This document shows positions 9,027 through 18,082 of a stretch of 64,000 nt of DNA, in pieces. Under the pieces are notes generated by a model that was not told the DNA's origin, did not search any database, and was given only the letters and a program-made list of their open reading frames with translations. The stretch's first letter is position 1, and each line of letters starts with the position of its first letter. Source of the DNA: Paracoccaceae bacterium (lineage in GTDB: Bacteria; Pseudomonadota; Alphaproteobacteria; Rhodobacterales; Rhodobacteraceae); assembly GCA_014323795.1 (NCBI GenBank), contig JACONK010000007.1, forward strand, positions 36,831 to 100,830, read 5' to 3'. The position numbers were made by a program, and so were the translations under genes.

Positions 9027-9620
9027 AAGAAGGGGGAATACCCCGTCCGAAGCTGGTCGTAAACCCAATCAGACATTGGTTCGGGATACTGGCCTGCAAT
9101 CCCGGACCGGGATGCACAGATACGGATGAGCGGGCCAGTATGGCGGCGGCACCGGCAGGGGTTGCGATTCGTTCATGCTTTCGGCGATAATATGCTGGCC
9201 CCGGACCAGCCGGCCACAGGCGAAAACCACAGGCGAAAACGAAGGGGTGCAGACCATTGCAGAGGCATTTGTCTTGCGTACCCGGCTTTCATGCCCGCCA
9301 ATGTCACCGGGTACATGCTTCGAAAGTTGCTCCGACACCTTTAAAGGCAGGGCTGCGCGGCATTCATTTCAGCCTGATACAACCGGGCCCGATCCGCATT
9401 GATTCTCGAAACAACGCCATGCTGCCCAGGGCCGACACCTGCAAAAACCGGGCGGATCGGAGCGGAAGGCATCCTGCGGCGACAGTTGCCCGCCCGCACC
9501 CCTGAAGCACTGTTCCACCATGTGCAAACCAAACATGGTTTTCTGGAGTATACGTGCTATGTCGCAGGCTATCGCAATCTTGGCGGTCCTTGTCGCAGGC
9601 CGGAGAAAAGGGGCATACCA
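9027..9620. other. 594-base spacer between parC and the twin-transmembrane gene
   Basis: The two flanking genes are divergent, so promoters for both are expected here. I see no convincing coding frame, no repeat and no clear cobalamin riboswitch-like structure, although the downstream operon is cobalamin-related. Confidence 0.4.
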
Positions 9621-9824
9621 GTGAACACGTTATATATCCTGGTTGTGATCACAATCCTGGCGGTCCTTATCGTATTGATGATCGGGCTCGGCGGATTTAT
9701 GGGCGGCGGAGAGTTCAACCGGAAATATGGCAACAGGCTGATGCGCTGGCGCGTTATTCTGCAGGGGGTGGCGGTCATACTTATACTTATCCTTGTCGCC
9801 TTGCGCGGTACAACGGGGAGCTGA
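9621..9824 (+). CDS. Twin transmembrane small protein
   Basis: The 67-residue protein starts at a GTG preceded by AAAAGGGGC. It contains two hydrophobic helices (TLYILVVITILAVLIVLMIG and VILQGVAVILILILVAL) joined by a polar loop, GEFNRKYGNRLMRWR. This two-helix layout with an FNRKYxNxxMRxR loop is a conserved small protein of Rhodobacterales and relatives, regularly found immediately upstream of the PduO-type adenosyltransferase, as here with three bases between the genes. It resembles HIG1-type two-helix proteins in topology, but function is unknown. Too short for most gene finders to call reliably; the conserved neighbourhood supports it. Confidence 0.85.
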   Translation: MNTLYILVVITILAVLIVLMIGLGGFMGGGEFNRKYGNRLMRWRVILQGVAVILILILVALRGTTGS

Positions 9825-9827
9825 TCC

Positions 9828-10400
9828 ATGGTGGTGCTGAGCAAGATCTACACGCGCACCGGCGACCGGGGCGACACCGCGCTCGGGAACGGGGTTCGGG
9901 TTGCGAAGTATTGTGCACGGGTAGATGCCTACGGCACTGTCGACGAATGCAACGCCACCGTCGGGCTGGCCCGCCAGCATTCAGACGGTGACATGGATAC
10001 CGCCCTGTCACGCATCCAGAATGACCTTTTCGATCTTGGCGCGGACATGTGCCGGCCGGATATGGAAAAGGATGCCGAAGCACAATACCCGCCGCTGCGC
10101 CTGACCGACGCCCAATTGGAACGGCTGGAATCCGAGATTGACATCATGAACGCCAACCTCGCCCCCCTGCGCAGCTTCATCCTGCCGGGTGGATCTGCGC
10201 TCGCCGCGCAGCTGCACCTCTGCCGCACGGTCTGCCGCCGGGCCGAACGCCTCGCGGTGAAGCTGGGTGCACGGGAAAGTATCAACGAGGTGGCGGTCAA
10301 ATACCTCAACCGCCTCAGCGACTGGTTCTTTGTGGCAGGCCGGGTCGCCAACAGCAATGGCGGCAAAGATGTGCTGTGGGTTCCGGGTGCCAACCGCTGA
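9828..10400 (+). CDS. Cob(I)yrinic acid a,c-diamide adenosyltransferase, PduO type
   Basis: The enzyme transfers the 5'-deoxyadenosyl group of ATP to cob(I)alamin or cobyrinate diamide, making adenosylcobalamin. The 190-residue protein has the N-terminal ATP-binding motif YTRTGDRGDTALGNG, the VDAYGTVDECNATVGLAR helix, and the C-terminal segment VAVKYLNRLSDWFFVAGRVAN with the NRLSDxxF signature of PduO adenosyltransferases. It follows the twin-transmembrane gene by three bases and is presumably cotranscribed. In many relatives the etfBA genes follow, but here a 600-base empty stretch does, which suggests rearrangement. Its presence implies use of an adenosylcobalamin enzyme elsewhere in the genome. 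Confidence 0.94.
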   Translation: MVVLSKIYTRTGDRGDTALGNGVRVAKYCARVDAYGTVDECNATVGLARQHSDGDMDTALSRIQNDLFDLGADMCRPDMEKDAEAQYPPLRLTDAQLERLESEIDIMNANLAPLRSFILPGGSALAAQLHLCRTVCRRAERLAVKLGARESINEVAVKYLNRLSDWFFVAGRVANSNGGKDVLWVPGANR

Positions 10401-11002
10401 GATCAAAAACAGTGCCCGGATACGGCCTGCCGGAACAGGCATCGTGGTTCTGTGCAGATTCTGTCCTGTCTGACATGCCTCTCCTGTGCCGCCCCATGAT
10501 GGCGAAGAATCCGGTGTGCCAACATAACGGCTATGCGGTTGCGCTGGTGTCGCAGGAGATCTGCTATTCCTGCGTGGCGGGCTTTTGTGCCAGTATGCAC
10601 ATGTTTGCGTACAATGGTCGAACAACCAGGGCGGGATCATCCCTTGGTGCATCGTTGAAACGGAACAGGATATGGCAGGACCGCGCCGCGCATGTGGCCG
10701 TGCGGTTTGTGGCCCGCTTCCGCACAGCCCTGTTTCATTTGTCAGGATCAGATTTCCGGCACGTGTGATTCGCATGATACAGACCTGATCGCCTGGACGG
10801 ATGAGAACGGACACACCATTGCCGATCAGTGTGGTCAAATGTCAGGTCATGTGTAGCGGCAGATGGCTGGTGCCGGATGGACAGCAGCAAGTGCTCTTTC
10901 GCAGAAAGAAATCCGATTTGGCGACCGTGCAACCGGCAATACCGGAGCGGATCACATCACACATGCAGGTCATGGCTCAAGCCGATTATTCAGTCGGAAA
11001 TA
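10401..11002. other. 602-base spacer without recognisable gene
   Basis: Frames of 60-130 codons exist in several registers but none resembles a family I know and composition is no better than in shadow frames. No terminator hairpin with a T tract was found. The position downstream of the adenosyltransferase, where relatives carry etfBA, makes deletion or decay likely. Confidence 0.4.
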
Positions 11003-11575
11003 TCAGCCCCGATTTATCTTCATCACTTCCGCATGGCGAAAGCACCCGGCCAGATGGTTGTTCATGAGCCCGCATGCCTCCATCCAGGCGTAGACAATTA
11101 CAGGCCCGGCAAAAGTGAAGCCGCGGGCCCGCAGATCTTTGCTGATGCGCGTACTTAACACGTTCTGCGTCGGGACATCTGCCTGGGAAGTATAGTGATT
11201 CTGTAATGGCGTACCGTCTACGTAATCCCAGATCAGCGGGGCAAATCCCGGCCCCGTTTCTTCCAGTTCCAGCCAGATTTGCGCCCCCTTCACAGCGGAT
11301 TCGATCTTGCCGCGGTGCCGGATGATACCCGGATCAGCTAAAAGCTGATCCACTTCCGCCGCAGTCATCCGCGCCACCCGCACCGGGTCAAATCCGTGAA
11401 ACGCCTGCCGAAAAGCATCCCGCTTTTTCAGGATTGTCAGCCAGCTGAGACCTGCCTGAAACCCGTCCAGGACAAGCTTTTCCCACAGCGCACGGCTGTC
11501 GAATTCCGGGACGCCCCATTCCGTGTCATGGTAGTCCACGTATATTTTGAGTGCGCCGCACCACCCGCATCTCAT
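11003..11575 (-). CDS. tag: DNA-3-methyladenine glycosylase I
   Basis: Tag removes 3-methyladenine from alkylated DNA to start base-excision repair. The 190-residue protein begins MRCGWCG, with the Cys pair that helps bind structural zinc, followed by YVDYHDTEWGVPEFDSRALW. The body has the helix-hairpin-helix fold signature FQAGLSWLTILKKRDAFRQA with the catalytic-pocket Glu of HDTEWG. A C-terminal stretch includes GFTFAGPVIVYAWMEACGL and NNHLAGCFRH, supplying the remaining zinc ligands His and Cys. Length is typical. It stands alone on the minus strand between two long spacers. Confidence 0.95.
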   Translation of the reverse strand: MRCGWCGALKIYVDYHDTEWGVPEFDSRALWEKLVLDGFQAGLSWLTILKKRDAFRQAFHGFDPVRVARMTAAEVDQLLADPGIIRHRGKIESAVKGAQIWLELEETGPGFAPLIWDYVDGTPLQNHYTSQADVPTQNVLSTRISKDLRARGFTFAGPVIVYAWMEACGLMNNHLAGCFRHAEVMKINRG

Positions 11576-11922
11576 GGTTATCCGACCCTTTCAAGACTCA
11601 AGTTTAATCTTTTTTAAATAAGACAAAATATGAATTTAAAACCGTATCATATCCACCGGCTTCATACCGTTGTCAGACATCGGGATTCTGAGTAGAACCG
11701 CGTGAACCGGATACTTCCTGCAGAACTTGATATTTTCTTTCGCGGGTCACCTTTTGGTATCAGCAAAAGACCGGCTGTATCCCGGTTACGACACGATTCC
11801 CCTTGCACCCGAAAACCTGACGGGTATAGGAGGTCACAAGTTCACAATTCCGTTTCGGCGGTCGCGCTGGGAAGACAAGGTTGCCGCGCGGAACCCGGAC
11901 GCCAATCGAAAGCACACCATAA
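11576..11922. other. 347-base spacer upstream of phaA
   Basis: An AT-rich core at about 11605-11650 interrupts otherwise GC-rich DNA between divergent tag and phaA, which fits a promoter region. No convincing reading frame or hairpin is present. The region near 11825 contains TATAGGAGGTCACAA, a Shine-Dalgarno-like sequence not followed by a sensible frame. Confidence 0.4.
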
Positions 11923-13098
11923 ATGACCAATGTTGTTATCGCCTCAGCCGCACGGACACCCGTTGGATCTTTTCTCGGCAGTTTCGCAGACACCCCGGCC
12001 CATGACCTGGGCGCGGAGGCAATCAAGGCTGCGCTCAAGCGGGCAGACGTCCCTGCCGCGGACGTGTCCGAGACAATCCTGGGCCAGGTACTGACTGCTG
12101 CACAAGGCCAGAACCCGGCACGTCAGGCACATATAAACGCGGGCCTTCCGGCTGAATCGGCAGCTTGGGGGATCAATCAGGTTTGCGGTTCTGGCCTGCG
12201 GGCCGTGGCCATCGGCGCACAGCACATTCAGCTTGGCGATGCGGGTGTCGTTGTGGCCGGCGGGCAGGAAAACATGTCCATGGCCCCTCATGCCGCCGCC
12301 CTGCGTCAGGGTCGGAAAATGGGCGACATGTCCTGTACCGATACAATGATCAAAGATGGCCTGTGGGACGCCTTCAACGGCTACCACATGGGCCAGACCG
12401 CCGAAAACGTGGCGGAGCAGTGGCAGATCAGCCGCGATCAGCAGGATGAATTCGCCGTTGCCAGCCAGAACAAGGCAGAAGCTGCCCAGAAGGCTGGCAA
12501 ATTCATCGCCGAAATTGCGCCCTGCACGGTGAAAACCCGCAAAGGCGATATCGTAGTCGATACAGATGAATACATCCGCCACGGGGTCGGCATGGAAGCC
12601 CTTCGGAAATTGCGCCCGGCCTTCACCAAAGCCGGCTCCGTCACCGCCGCCAACGCCTCCGGCCTGAATGACGGCGCGGCAGCAGCCGTGCTGATGAGCG
12701 CGAAAGAAGCCGAAAAGCGCGGCATCACGCCGCTGGCACGGATCGCATCCTACGCGACCGCAGGGCTTGACCCTTCAATCATGGGCGTCGGTCCGATCTA
12801 CGCTTCGCGTAAAGCACTCGACAGGGCGGGCTGGTCGGTGTCCGAGCTCGACCTCGTTGAAGCGAATGAAGCTTTCGCCGCCCAGGCCTGTGCCGTAAAC
12901 CAGGAAATGGGCTGGGACTCGGGGATTGTGAACGTGAACGGCGGCGCAATTGCCATCGGCCACCCGATCGGTGCATCCGGCTGTCGCATCCTGACAACGC
13001 TGCTCTACGAGATGCAGTGCCGTGACGCCAAAAAAGGCCTCGCCACGCTGTGCATCGGGGGCGGCATGGGTGTTGCCATGTGCCTCGAGCGCCAATAA
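11923..13098 (+). CDS. phaA: Acetyl-CoA C-acetyltransferase (beta-ketothiolase)
   Basis: The thiolase condenses two acetyl-CoA to acetoacetyl-CoA for polyhydroxybutyrate synthesis, or runs in reverse for degradation. The 391-residue protein has the N-terminal catalytic Cys in [14 protein letters not shown] at about residue 89, the EANEAFAAQ motif near 316, the His in [11 protein letters not shown] near 348 and the second Cys in [11 protein letters not shown] near 378. The start [17 protein letters not shown] is the standard family opening. It is followed after about 97 bases by phaB in the same direction, the classical phaAB pair. The polymerase gene phaC is not in the window. Confidence 0.95.
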   Translation: MTNVVIASAARTPVGSFLGSFADTPAHDLGAEAIKAALKRADVPAADVSETILGQVLTAAQGQNPARQAHINAGLPAESAAWGINQVCGSGLRAVAIGAQHIQLGDAGVVVAGGQENMSMAPHAAALRQGRKMGDMSCTDTMIKDGLWDAFNGYHMGQTAENVAEQWQISRDQQDEFAVASQNKAEAAQKAGKFIAEIAPCTVKTRKGDIVVDTDEYIRHGVGMEALRKLRPAFTKAGSVTAANASGLNDGAAAAVLMSAKEAEKRGITPLARIASYATAGLDPSIMGVGPIYASRKALDRAGWSVSELDLVEANEAFAAQACAVNQEMGWDSGIVNVNGGAIAIGHPIGASGCRILTTLLYEMQCRDAKKGLATLCIGGGMGVAMCLERQ

Positions 13099-13195
13099 CC
13101 GGCTATCGTGCGAAATTGCTGCGTAATAATATTTATGCAGCAATTTTCCTGTTTGTAACAACCCGCAGCCTTAGCAAATCCGAATGGAGATTGAA

Positions 13196-13918
13196 ATGAC
13201 AAGAACAGCACTCGTCACCGGCGGCAGCCGCGGTATCGGCGCAGCAATTTCGAAAGAGCTGAAGGCCCAGGGCTACGCGGTCGCCGCCACCTACGCCGGC
13301 AATGACGAAAAAGCCGCCGCCTTCACGGCAGAGACCGGTATCAGAACCCACAAGTGGGACGTGGCTGATTACGAATCATCCAGGGTTGGCCTTGCACATG
13401 TGGAAGCTGATCTTGGCCCGATTGACATCGTGGTCGCCAACGCGGGTATCACCCGGGACGCGCCTTTCCATAAAATGACTCCGGAACAATGGCGCGAAGT
13501 TATCGACACCAATCTGACCGGAGTCTTCAATACAGTGCACCCGGTCTGGCCCGGTATGCGCGAACGCAGGTTCGGCCGTATCGTCGTGATTTCATCAATC
13601 AACGGTCAAAAGGGACAGTTCGCCCAGGTTAATTACGCGGCGACCAAAGCCGGTGACCTCGGCATCGTGAAATCGCTCGCACAGGAAGGCGCACGCAACA
13701 ACATCACCGCCAACGCCATCTGCCCTGGCTACATCGCAACCGATATGGTCATGGCCGTGCCGGAAGCAGTACGTGATTCCATCATCGCCCAAATCCCGGC
13801 GGGCCGTCTGGGTAAGCCGGAAGAAATTGCGCGCTGCGTGTCTTTCCTGGTCTCTGATGAGGCGCAATTCGTGAACGGCTCCACCATCACCGCAAACGGA
13901 GGGCAGTATTTCGTCTGA
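13196..13918 (+). CDS. phaB: Acetoacetyl-CoA reductase
   Basis: This short-chain dehydrogenase reduces acetoacetyl-CoA to (R)-3-hydroxybutyryl-CoA, the monomer for polyhydroxybutyrate, using NADPH. The 240-residue protein shows the Rossmann motif TGGSRGIGAAISKEL at residues 8-22, NAGITRD near 85, the catalytic Ser in VVISSINGQKGQ and YxxxK in NYAATKAG. The C-terminal INGSTI-like segment (VNGSTITANGGQY) is typical of PhaB. The ATG at 13196 is preceded by GGAG. It forms an operon with phaA. A weak hairpin-like sequence follows before the convergent ydcH gene, but I do not call a terminator. Confidence 0.95.
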   Translation: MTRTALVTGGSRGIGAAISKELKAQGYAVAATYAGNDEKAAAFTAETGIRTHKWDVADYESSRVGLAHVEADLGPIDIVVANAGITRDAPFHKMTPEQWREVIDTNLTGVFNTVHPVWPGMRERRFGRIVVISSINGQKGQFAQVNYAATKAGDLGIVKSLAQEGARNNITANAICPGYIATDMVMAVPEAVRDSIIAQIPAGRLGKPEEIARCVSFLVSDEAQFVNGSTITANGGQYFV

Positions 13919-13991
13919 TCATGTAATCTCATGTTTCGGGATACCACGCCCCCGCAGCCTTTTCTTTTCCAGGCTGGCTGAACTTTGCCTG

Positions 13992-14156
13992 TCAGGATGA
14001 CAAGCGCAGGATTTCTTCCTTAATACGGAGCTTTTGTTTCTTAAGCATTACGATCTCCTGATCATTTGATCCCGGTGATCGTTGGACCTGTTCAACCTTC
14101 CGGGAAAGTTGCTGATGCTTCTTTCTGAGTTTAGAAATGTGAGTGCTCACACTCAT
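13992..14156 (-). CDS. YdcH family protein (DUF465)
   Basis: The 54-residue protein is a short, charged, probably helical hairpin: STHISKLRKKHQQLSRKVEQ in the first half, then a loop, and EIVMLKKQKLRIKEEILRL in the second. This is the DUF465/YdcH pattern, in which two amphipathic helices with heptad-like spacing form a coiled coil. The ATG at 14156 follows a strong GGAGGT. Function is unknown in the family. It sits near trmN6 and DUF2007 on the same strand, as in many Rhodobacterales. Confidence 0.85.
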   Translation of the reverse strand: MSVSTHISKLRKKHQQLSRKVEQVQRSPGSNDQEIVMLKKQKLRIKEEILRLSS

Positions 14157-14245
14157 GCAGACCTCCATTTTTAACAAGCAGGCTCAATAAAGCACGGATT
14201 TGGCTACTGAGCCATCGATTCGGTGTAAATGAATTATTCCCCGGA

Positions 14246-14992
14246 TCAGCCCAAAGGCAAGGCTGAACCATCGCGCAAAATTGCACGGGCGGCGGCAGAA
14301 AAATCATCCCCGTCAGTGACATGAACCGGGCCGTCGTGAACGTGAAAGGGTGGCAAAAGCACCAATGGTGTGCGCGAAGTTTTTTTTGCCTGCACCAAAA
14401 CGCGCCCGGCAGACCGCCCCCCGCGCGCCGCAATCGGCAGAATCCTGATGCCCCCCGCCCGGTCACCAAGTCCCGCCACGATATCCCCAAAACGCTCCAC
14501 CCGCTGGATGATTGTGATCGTCCCTTTGGGCTTCAGCCTGCGCAGGGCAAAATCGCACCAATCGATGAGGGACAAGGTTTCTACCCGGGCCGTTGCGCAC
14601 CCGGTATCGTGCGGGCAGATGACCCGGCCACCCTCAAAAAAGGGGGGGTTGAGGATCACATGGTCGAAATTCTGAGCCGCAAGCCCCGGCGGCAGGCGGG
14701 CGATGTCTGCGACAGCGACCTCCAGAGACAGGCCATTTGCCGCCGCATTCAGACGTGCCAGTTCGGCATAGGCGGGCTGTACCTCCACCCCGGTGACCGT
14801 CACGCCTGGCACCCGTTGGGCGAGGCAAAGCGCGGCAACGCCCACACCGCAGCCAAGGTCCAGAACGTTGTCGCCCGTGGTTGCCGGACAGGCTGCCGCC
14901 AGAAACACCGGTTCCGTGGCTGCACGGTATCCGGTGGCAGGCTGTTCCAGAACCAGCCTGCCCCCCAGAAACCCGTCATGCGTTGTTTTCAT
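14246..14992 (-). CDS. tRNA1(Val) adenine-N6 methyltransferase-like protein
   Basis: The 248-residue protein is a class I SAM-dependent methyltransferase. Motif I, VLDLGCGVGVAALCLA, lies near residues 43-58, VTGVEVQP follows, and the NPPF motif for amino-group methylation is seen in HVILNPPFFEGG near 114. The overall order matches TrmN6/YfiC, which modifies A37 of tRNA1(Val). The proteobacterial alpha-class members are often annotated only as methyltransferase; RNA substrate is inferred from family. It is translated after DUF2007 with a four-base overlap of stop and start, so the two are coupled. A G7 tract (14642-14648 on the plus strand) lies within it without breaking the frame. Confidence 0.88.
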   Translation of the reverse strand: MKTTHDGFLGGRLVLEQPATGYRAATEPVFLAAACPATTGDNVLDLGCGVGVAALCLAQRVPGVTVTGVEVQPAYAELARLNAAANGLSLEVAVADIARLPPGLAAQNFDHVILNPPFFEGGRVICPHDTGCATARVETLSLIDWCDFALRRLKPKGTITIIQRVERFGDIVAGLGDRAGGIRILPIAARGGRSAGRVLVQAKKTSRTPLVLLPPFHVHDGPVHVTDGDDFSAAARAILRDGSALPLG

Positions 14993-15213
14993 CGGGTTTC
15001 CGGGGGCAAGTCGATGGCATTGTCGCGCAAGATAGCGCGGGCACGAAAATAGTGCCGGTCCGCTACCATTACGCGGCGCGGCATCACGCCGATAGCCCCT
15101 TCCAAAAGGCTCATATAGACGTCCAGATCAAAGCACTCTATATCTTCAGCCCGGAGGAGTGCCGATGCGAAGGCAACAATTGTCGGGTCATTGGTGCGCA
15201 AAATCTCTTTCAT
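14989..15213 (-). CDS. DUF2007 domain protein
   Basis: The 74-residue protein opens MKEILRTNDPTIVAFASALL and contains RAEDIECFDLDVYMSLLEGAIG, the DUF2007 (putative signal-transducing, PII-like fold) pattern. Its end overlaps trmN6 by four bases, so it is translated first in a two-gene operon. It is divergent from the polyprenyl synthase gene, with starts about 56 bases apart. Function is not established in the family. Confidence 0.88.
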   Translation of the reverse strand: MKEILRTNDPTIVAFASALLRAEDIECFDLDVYMSLLEGAIGVMPRRVMVADRHYFRARAILRDNAIDLPPETR

Positions 15214-15269
15214 GGTTCCGGATTAAAGACGCCCCCGGGAATTGTCGAGCCACAAGGAATAAAGCCAGG

Positions 15270-16268
15270 GTGAACATCCCGGATCAGATTCAGCCGCAGG
15301 ACCGGTTGGCGGCACTGCTTGCACCTGAAATCGCGCAGGTAAACACCCTTGTGCGGGAGCGGATGGCATCCGAGTACGCGCCGCGCATCCCGGAAGTCAC
15401 AGCGCATCTGGTGGAGGCTGGTGGCAAGCGCCTGCGCCCGATGCTGACGCTCGCCACCGCACGGCTCTGCGGCTACGACGGCCCCTACCACATCCACTTG
15501 GCGGCGACGGTGGAATTTATCCACACCGCCACACTGCTGCACGACGACGTGGTCGATGAAAGCCGGCAACGCCGGGGGCGACCCACGGCAAATCTCCTGT
15601 GGGGCAACCGATCTTCCGTGCTGGTGGGTGACTACCTGTTTTCCCGCAGTTTTCAGTTGATGGTCGAAACCGGATCCATGCGTGTGCTTGGCATCCTCGC
15701 CAAAACCTCTGCCACCATTGCGGAAGGTGAAGTGTTGCAATTGTCTGCGGCCGGCAATCTGGCGACAAACGAAAACATTTACATGCATATCATTCGCAGC
15801 AAGACAGCCGCGCTTTTCTCTGCCGCGGCAGAAGTCGGTGGGGTGATCGCAGGCGCGGATAAGGCGATAACGAAAGCACTCTTCGATTACGGTAACGCAC
15901 TGGGAATTGCTTTTCAGATCGTTGACGACCTGCTTGATTACGGCGGCGTATCCGCCGCACTCGGCAAGAACATCGGCGACGATTTTCGGGATCAAAAGCT
16001 GACGCTGCCGGTGATCAAAGCCGTGGCGCGGGCAGATACACAAGAGCGCACGTTCTGGGCCAGGGTAATGGGAAGCGGCCAGCAGCACGAGGGCGACCTT
16101 GACCAGGCCCTGTCACTGATGGCCCGGCACAACACACTGGAGGAAACGCATCAGGCGGCCCGGTCATGGGCCGCGAAATCACGCGAGGCACTGGAAACCG
16201 TGCCGGACAGCGACCTGAAAAAACTGCTGTCCGACCTGTCGGATTTCGCTGTCAGCCGAATCGGCTGA
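15270..16268 (+). CDS. ispB: Polyprenyl (octa/decaprenyl) diphosphate synthase
   Basis: The enzyme elongates farnesyl or geranylgeranyl diphosphate with IPP to make the ubiquinone side chain. The 332-residue protein starts at a GTG behind AAGGAATAAAGCCAGG; the upstream ATG of the longer frame would overlap the divergent DUF2007 gene. It has the first Asp-rich motif in LLHDDVVDESRQRRG (near 95-109), GGKRLRP near 58, and the second Asp-rich region in IVDDLLDYGG (near 220-229). Length equals that of decaprenyl diphosphate synthases from relatives, so Q10 is likely, but chain length is not readable here. The TPR gene converges eight bases downstream. Confidence 0.93.
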   Translation: MNIPDQIQPQDRLAALLAPEIAQVNTLVRERMASEYAPRIPEVTAHLVEAGGKRLRPMLTLATARLCGYDGPYHIHLAATVEFIHTATLLHDDVVDESRQRRGRPTANLLWGNRSSVLVGDYLFSRSFQLMVETGSMRVLGILAKTSATIAEGEVLQLSAAGNLATNENIYMHIIRSKTAALFSAAAEVGGVIAGADKAITKALFDYGNALGIAFQIVDDLLDYGGVSAALGKNIGDDFRDQKLTLPVIKAVARADTQERTFWARVMGSGQQHEGDLDQALSLMARHNTLEETHQAARSWAAKSREALETVPDSDLKKLLSDLSDFAVSRIG

Positions 16269-16275
16269 CCGGCCG

Positions 16276-17979
16276 TCAGTCGTCGCCGGACGCGGTTTCG
16301 AGATTTTTTTCTTCCGCCAAAACAGCGTCAAGCCCGACCTCCAGTTTGCGCCGGATGCGGATCTCCTCTTTTTCTTCCGGATCAAAACTCAGTGCACGGC
16401 GCCATTGGAAACGGGCCTCCCGTTGGCGTCCAACCATCCAGTAGACATCGCCCAGGTGATCATTGATGATCGGGTCATCCGGCACCAGCGACACGGCCCG
16501 CTCCATCGGGGCAACCGCCTCCTGGAACTTGCCGACCCTGTAGAGCACCCAGCCGAGACTATCGGTAATGTAGCCGTCGTTCGGGCGCTGCGCGACCGCC
16601 TTTTCGATCATCGCCTGTGCCTCTTCCAGCTTGATGCCGAATTCGACCAGCGAATAGCCGAGGTAGTTGAGCACCAGGGGCTGATCCGGATTCAGTTCCA
16701 GCGCACGGCGGAAATCAGCTTCTGCATTGTCCCACCGGTTTTCCCGTTCGTTCGTGATACCGCGGGCGTAGAAGAGAAACCAATGGTTCGGTGCCGGGTT
16801 CGGGATCATATCCACGGCCCTATCGTAGGCTTCCGTCGCTTCGGCGTAGCGTTCCGCACCGCGCAGGGCATCACCGAGCGACATATGCACCCGCGGCACG
16901 TCGCCGTGGCTGCGGGTCAGGCCGCGCAAAACCTCGATCGCCGCGTCGCGCTTATCAGCCTCAACCAGGGCGTCGGCGCGGCCAAGTTCCGCATCCAAAA
17001 ACATCGGATCGTCCTGTGCCACCCGTGCATAGGCGCGGGCGGCAAGGTCGTATTGGCCCTGCTCCCGCAGCACTTCGGCTGTCAACAGGATTGCCTCTGA
17101 CGTTGGATTCAGGTATTCAGCCAACCGTGCATAGACGATGGCGTAGCGTTCATTTTCTTCCCGGCCCAGCACCCCGGCAAGTGTCAGAAATACCTCCGCG
17201 GTGCCGTCCCTGGCAGACCGGATGTAGGTAAAATCGACCTCCCCCCCCGCTTCGATCTGATCGCGCAGGGCGGCTAAACCCTGATCAGAGGTTCCGCGCA
17301 GGGCTTCGTTCAAAAGGTTCAGTGCGTCCGCCTCTTTACCTACATGGGTCATGATCTGGGCATGGGCGATCAGGCTGCCCCGGTTCAGCCGCAGGGAGCC
17401 GTTTTCGTCCCCGGTCAAAATCCTGTCAGCGGTTTCAAAATCACCAACCGACGCCAGTGCCAGTGCCTTGTGGTACTGGCCGAAGAGCCGCAGGGCCGCA
17501 GGGTTTTGCATGCTGTCAAACCGGTCGCCTGCTGTGCTCATCTGCCCCTGGCCAAGGGCGACCCACGCGGAAAGAAGACCGAACAGAAGCGGGCTGAACC
17601 GGTCATCCGCCCCGTTCAGGGCCGCGTCGGCCCGGTCAAAATCCTCCTTCCTGATGGCTTCAGACAAAAGCACCATTTCCGCCAGACGCGACGGAACCGG
17701 CCCGGAAGCCACCTTGTACGCAAGCGCGACAGCCCGATCAACATCGCCCTTGCCCACAAACGCCAGAAGGGCATTGTTCAGCAGATACGGGTCTGATGGA
17801 TCGCGGGCCAAAGCCTGGCCGTAGTAATGAGCAGCAACCTGATAGTTATTGTCGCGATGCGCCTGGTTACCCGCCAGATACGCCCCGGCCAAGCCCTGCG
17901 CGGCGGCGGCGGGCAGTACTTCAGGCAACGCCAGAACCGCCGCACAAATCGCACCCGGGAAAAAGCAGCCAAATTTCAT
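16276..17979 (-). CDS. Secreted tetratricopeptide-repeat protein
   Basis: The 567-residue protein has an N-terminal signal peptide (GAICAAVLALPEVLPAAAAQ) and then a long array of TPR-like helices. The repeats are clearest at AAHYYGQALARDPSDPYLLN, AEADFRRALELNPDQPLVLN, YSLVEFGIKLEEAQAMIEKA and AVAPMERAVSLVPDDPIIND. The C-terminal WMVGRQREARFQWRRALSFD is also a TPR pair. Such proteins act as periplasmic or outer-membrane-associated scaffolds. It is a conserved neighbour of the polyprenyl synthase and ETF-QO genes in Rhodobacterales. A C8 tract lies in the coding sequence at 17241-17248 without a frameshift. Confidence 0.9.
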   Translation of the reverse strand: MKFGCFFPGAICAAVLALPEVLPAAAAQGLAGAYLAGNQAHRDNNYQVAAHYYGQALARDPSDPYLLNNALLAFVGKGDVDRAVALAYKVASGPVPSRLAEMVLLSEAIRKEDFDRADAALNGADDRFSPLLFGLLSAWVALGQGQMSTAGDRFDSMQNPAALRLFGQYHKALALASVGDFETADRILTGDENGSLRLNRGSLIAHAQIMTHVGKEADALNLLNEALRGTSDQGLAALRDQIEAGGEVDFTYIRSARDGTAEVFLTLAGVLGREENERYAIVYARLAEYLNPTSEAILLTAEVLREQGQYDLAARAYARVAQDDPMFLDAELGRADALVEADKRDAAIEVLRGLTRSHGDVPRVHMSLGDALRGAERYAEATEAYDRAVDMIPNPAPNHWFLFYARGITNERENRWDNAEADFRRALELNPDQPLVLNYLGYSLVEFGIKLEEAQAMIEKAVAQRPNDGYITDSLGWVLYRVGKFQEAVAPMERAVSLVPDDPIINDHLGDVYWMVGRQREARFQWRRALSFDPEEKEEIRIRRKLEVGLDAVLAEEKNLETASGDD

Positions 17980-18082
17980 GGTAAATCCCTGCCGCCTGCC
18001 AGTATTTTATCGTCCGTTTCAGGCATAACAGGCCGTTGGTCAGGAATCAATGAAACAAAACCGTGAGCGACCTTCGAAAGTA

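Noticed and set aside
9027..9620. Cobalamin riboswitch before the adenosyltransferase operon
   Set aside because: No B12-box-like sequence or supporting stem set could be recognised by eye; a covariance-model scan would be decisive.
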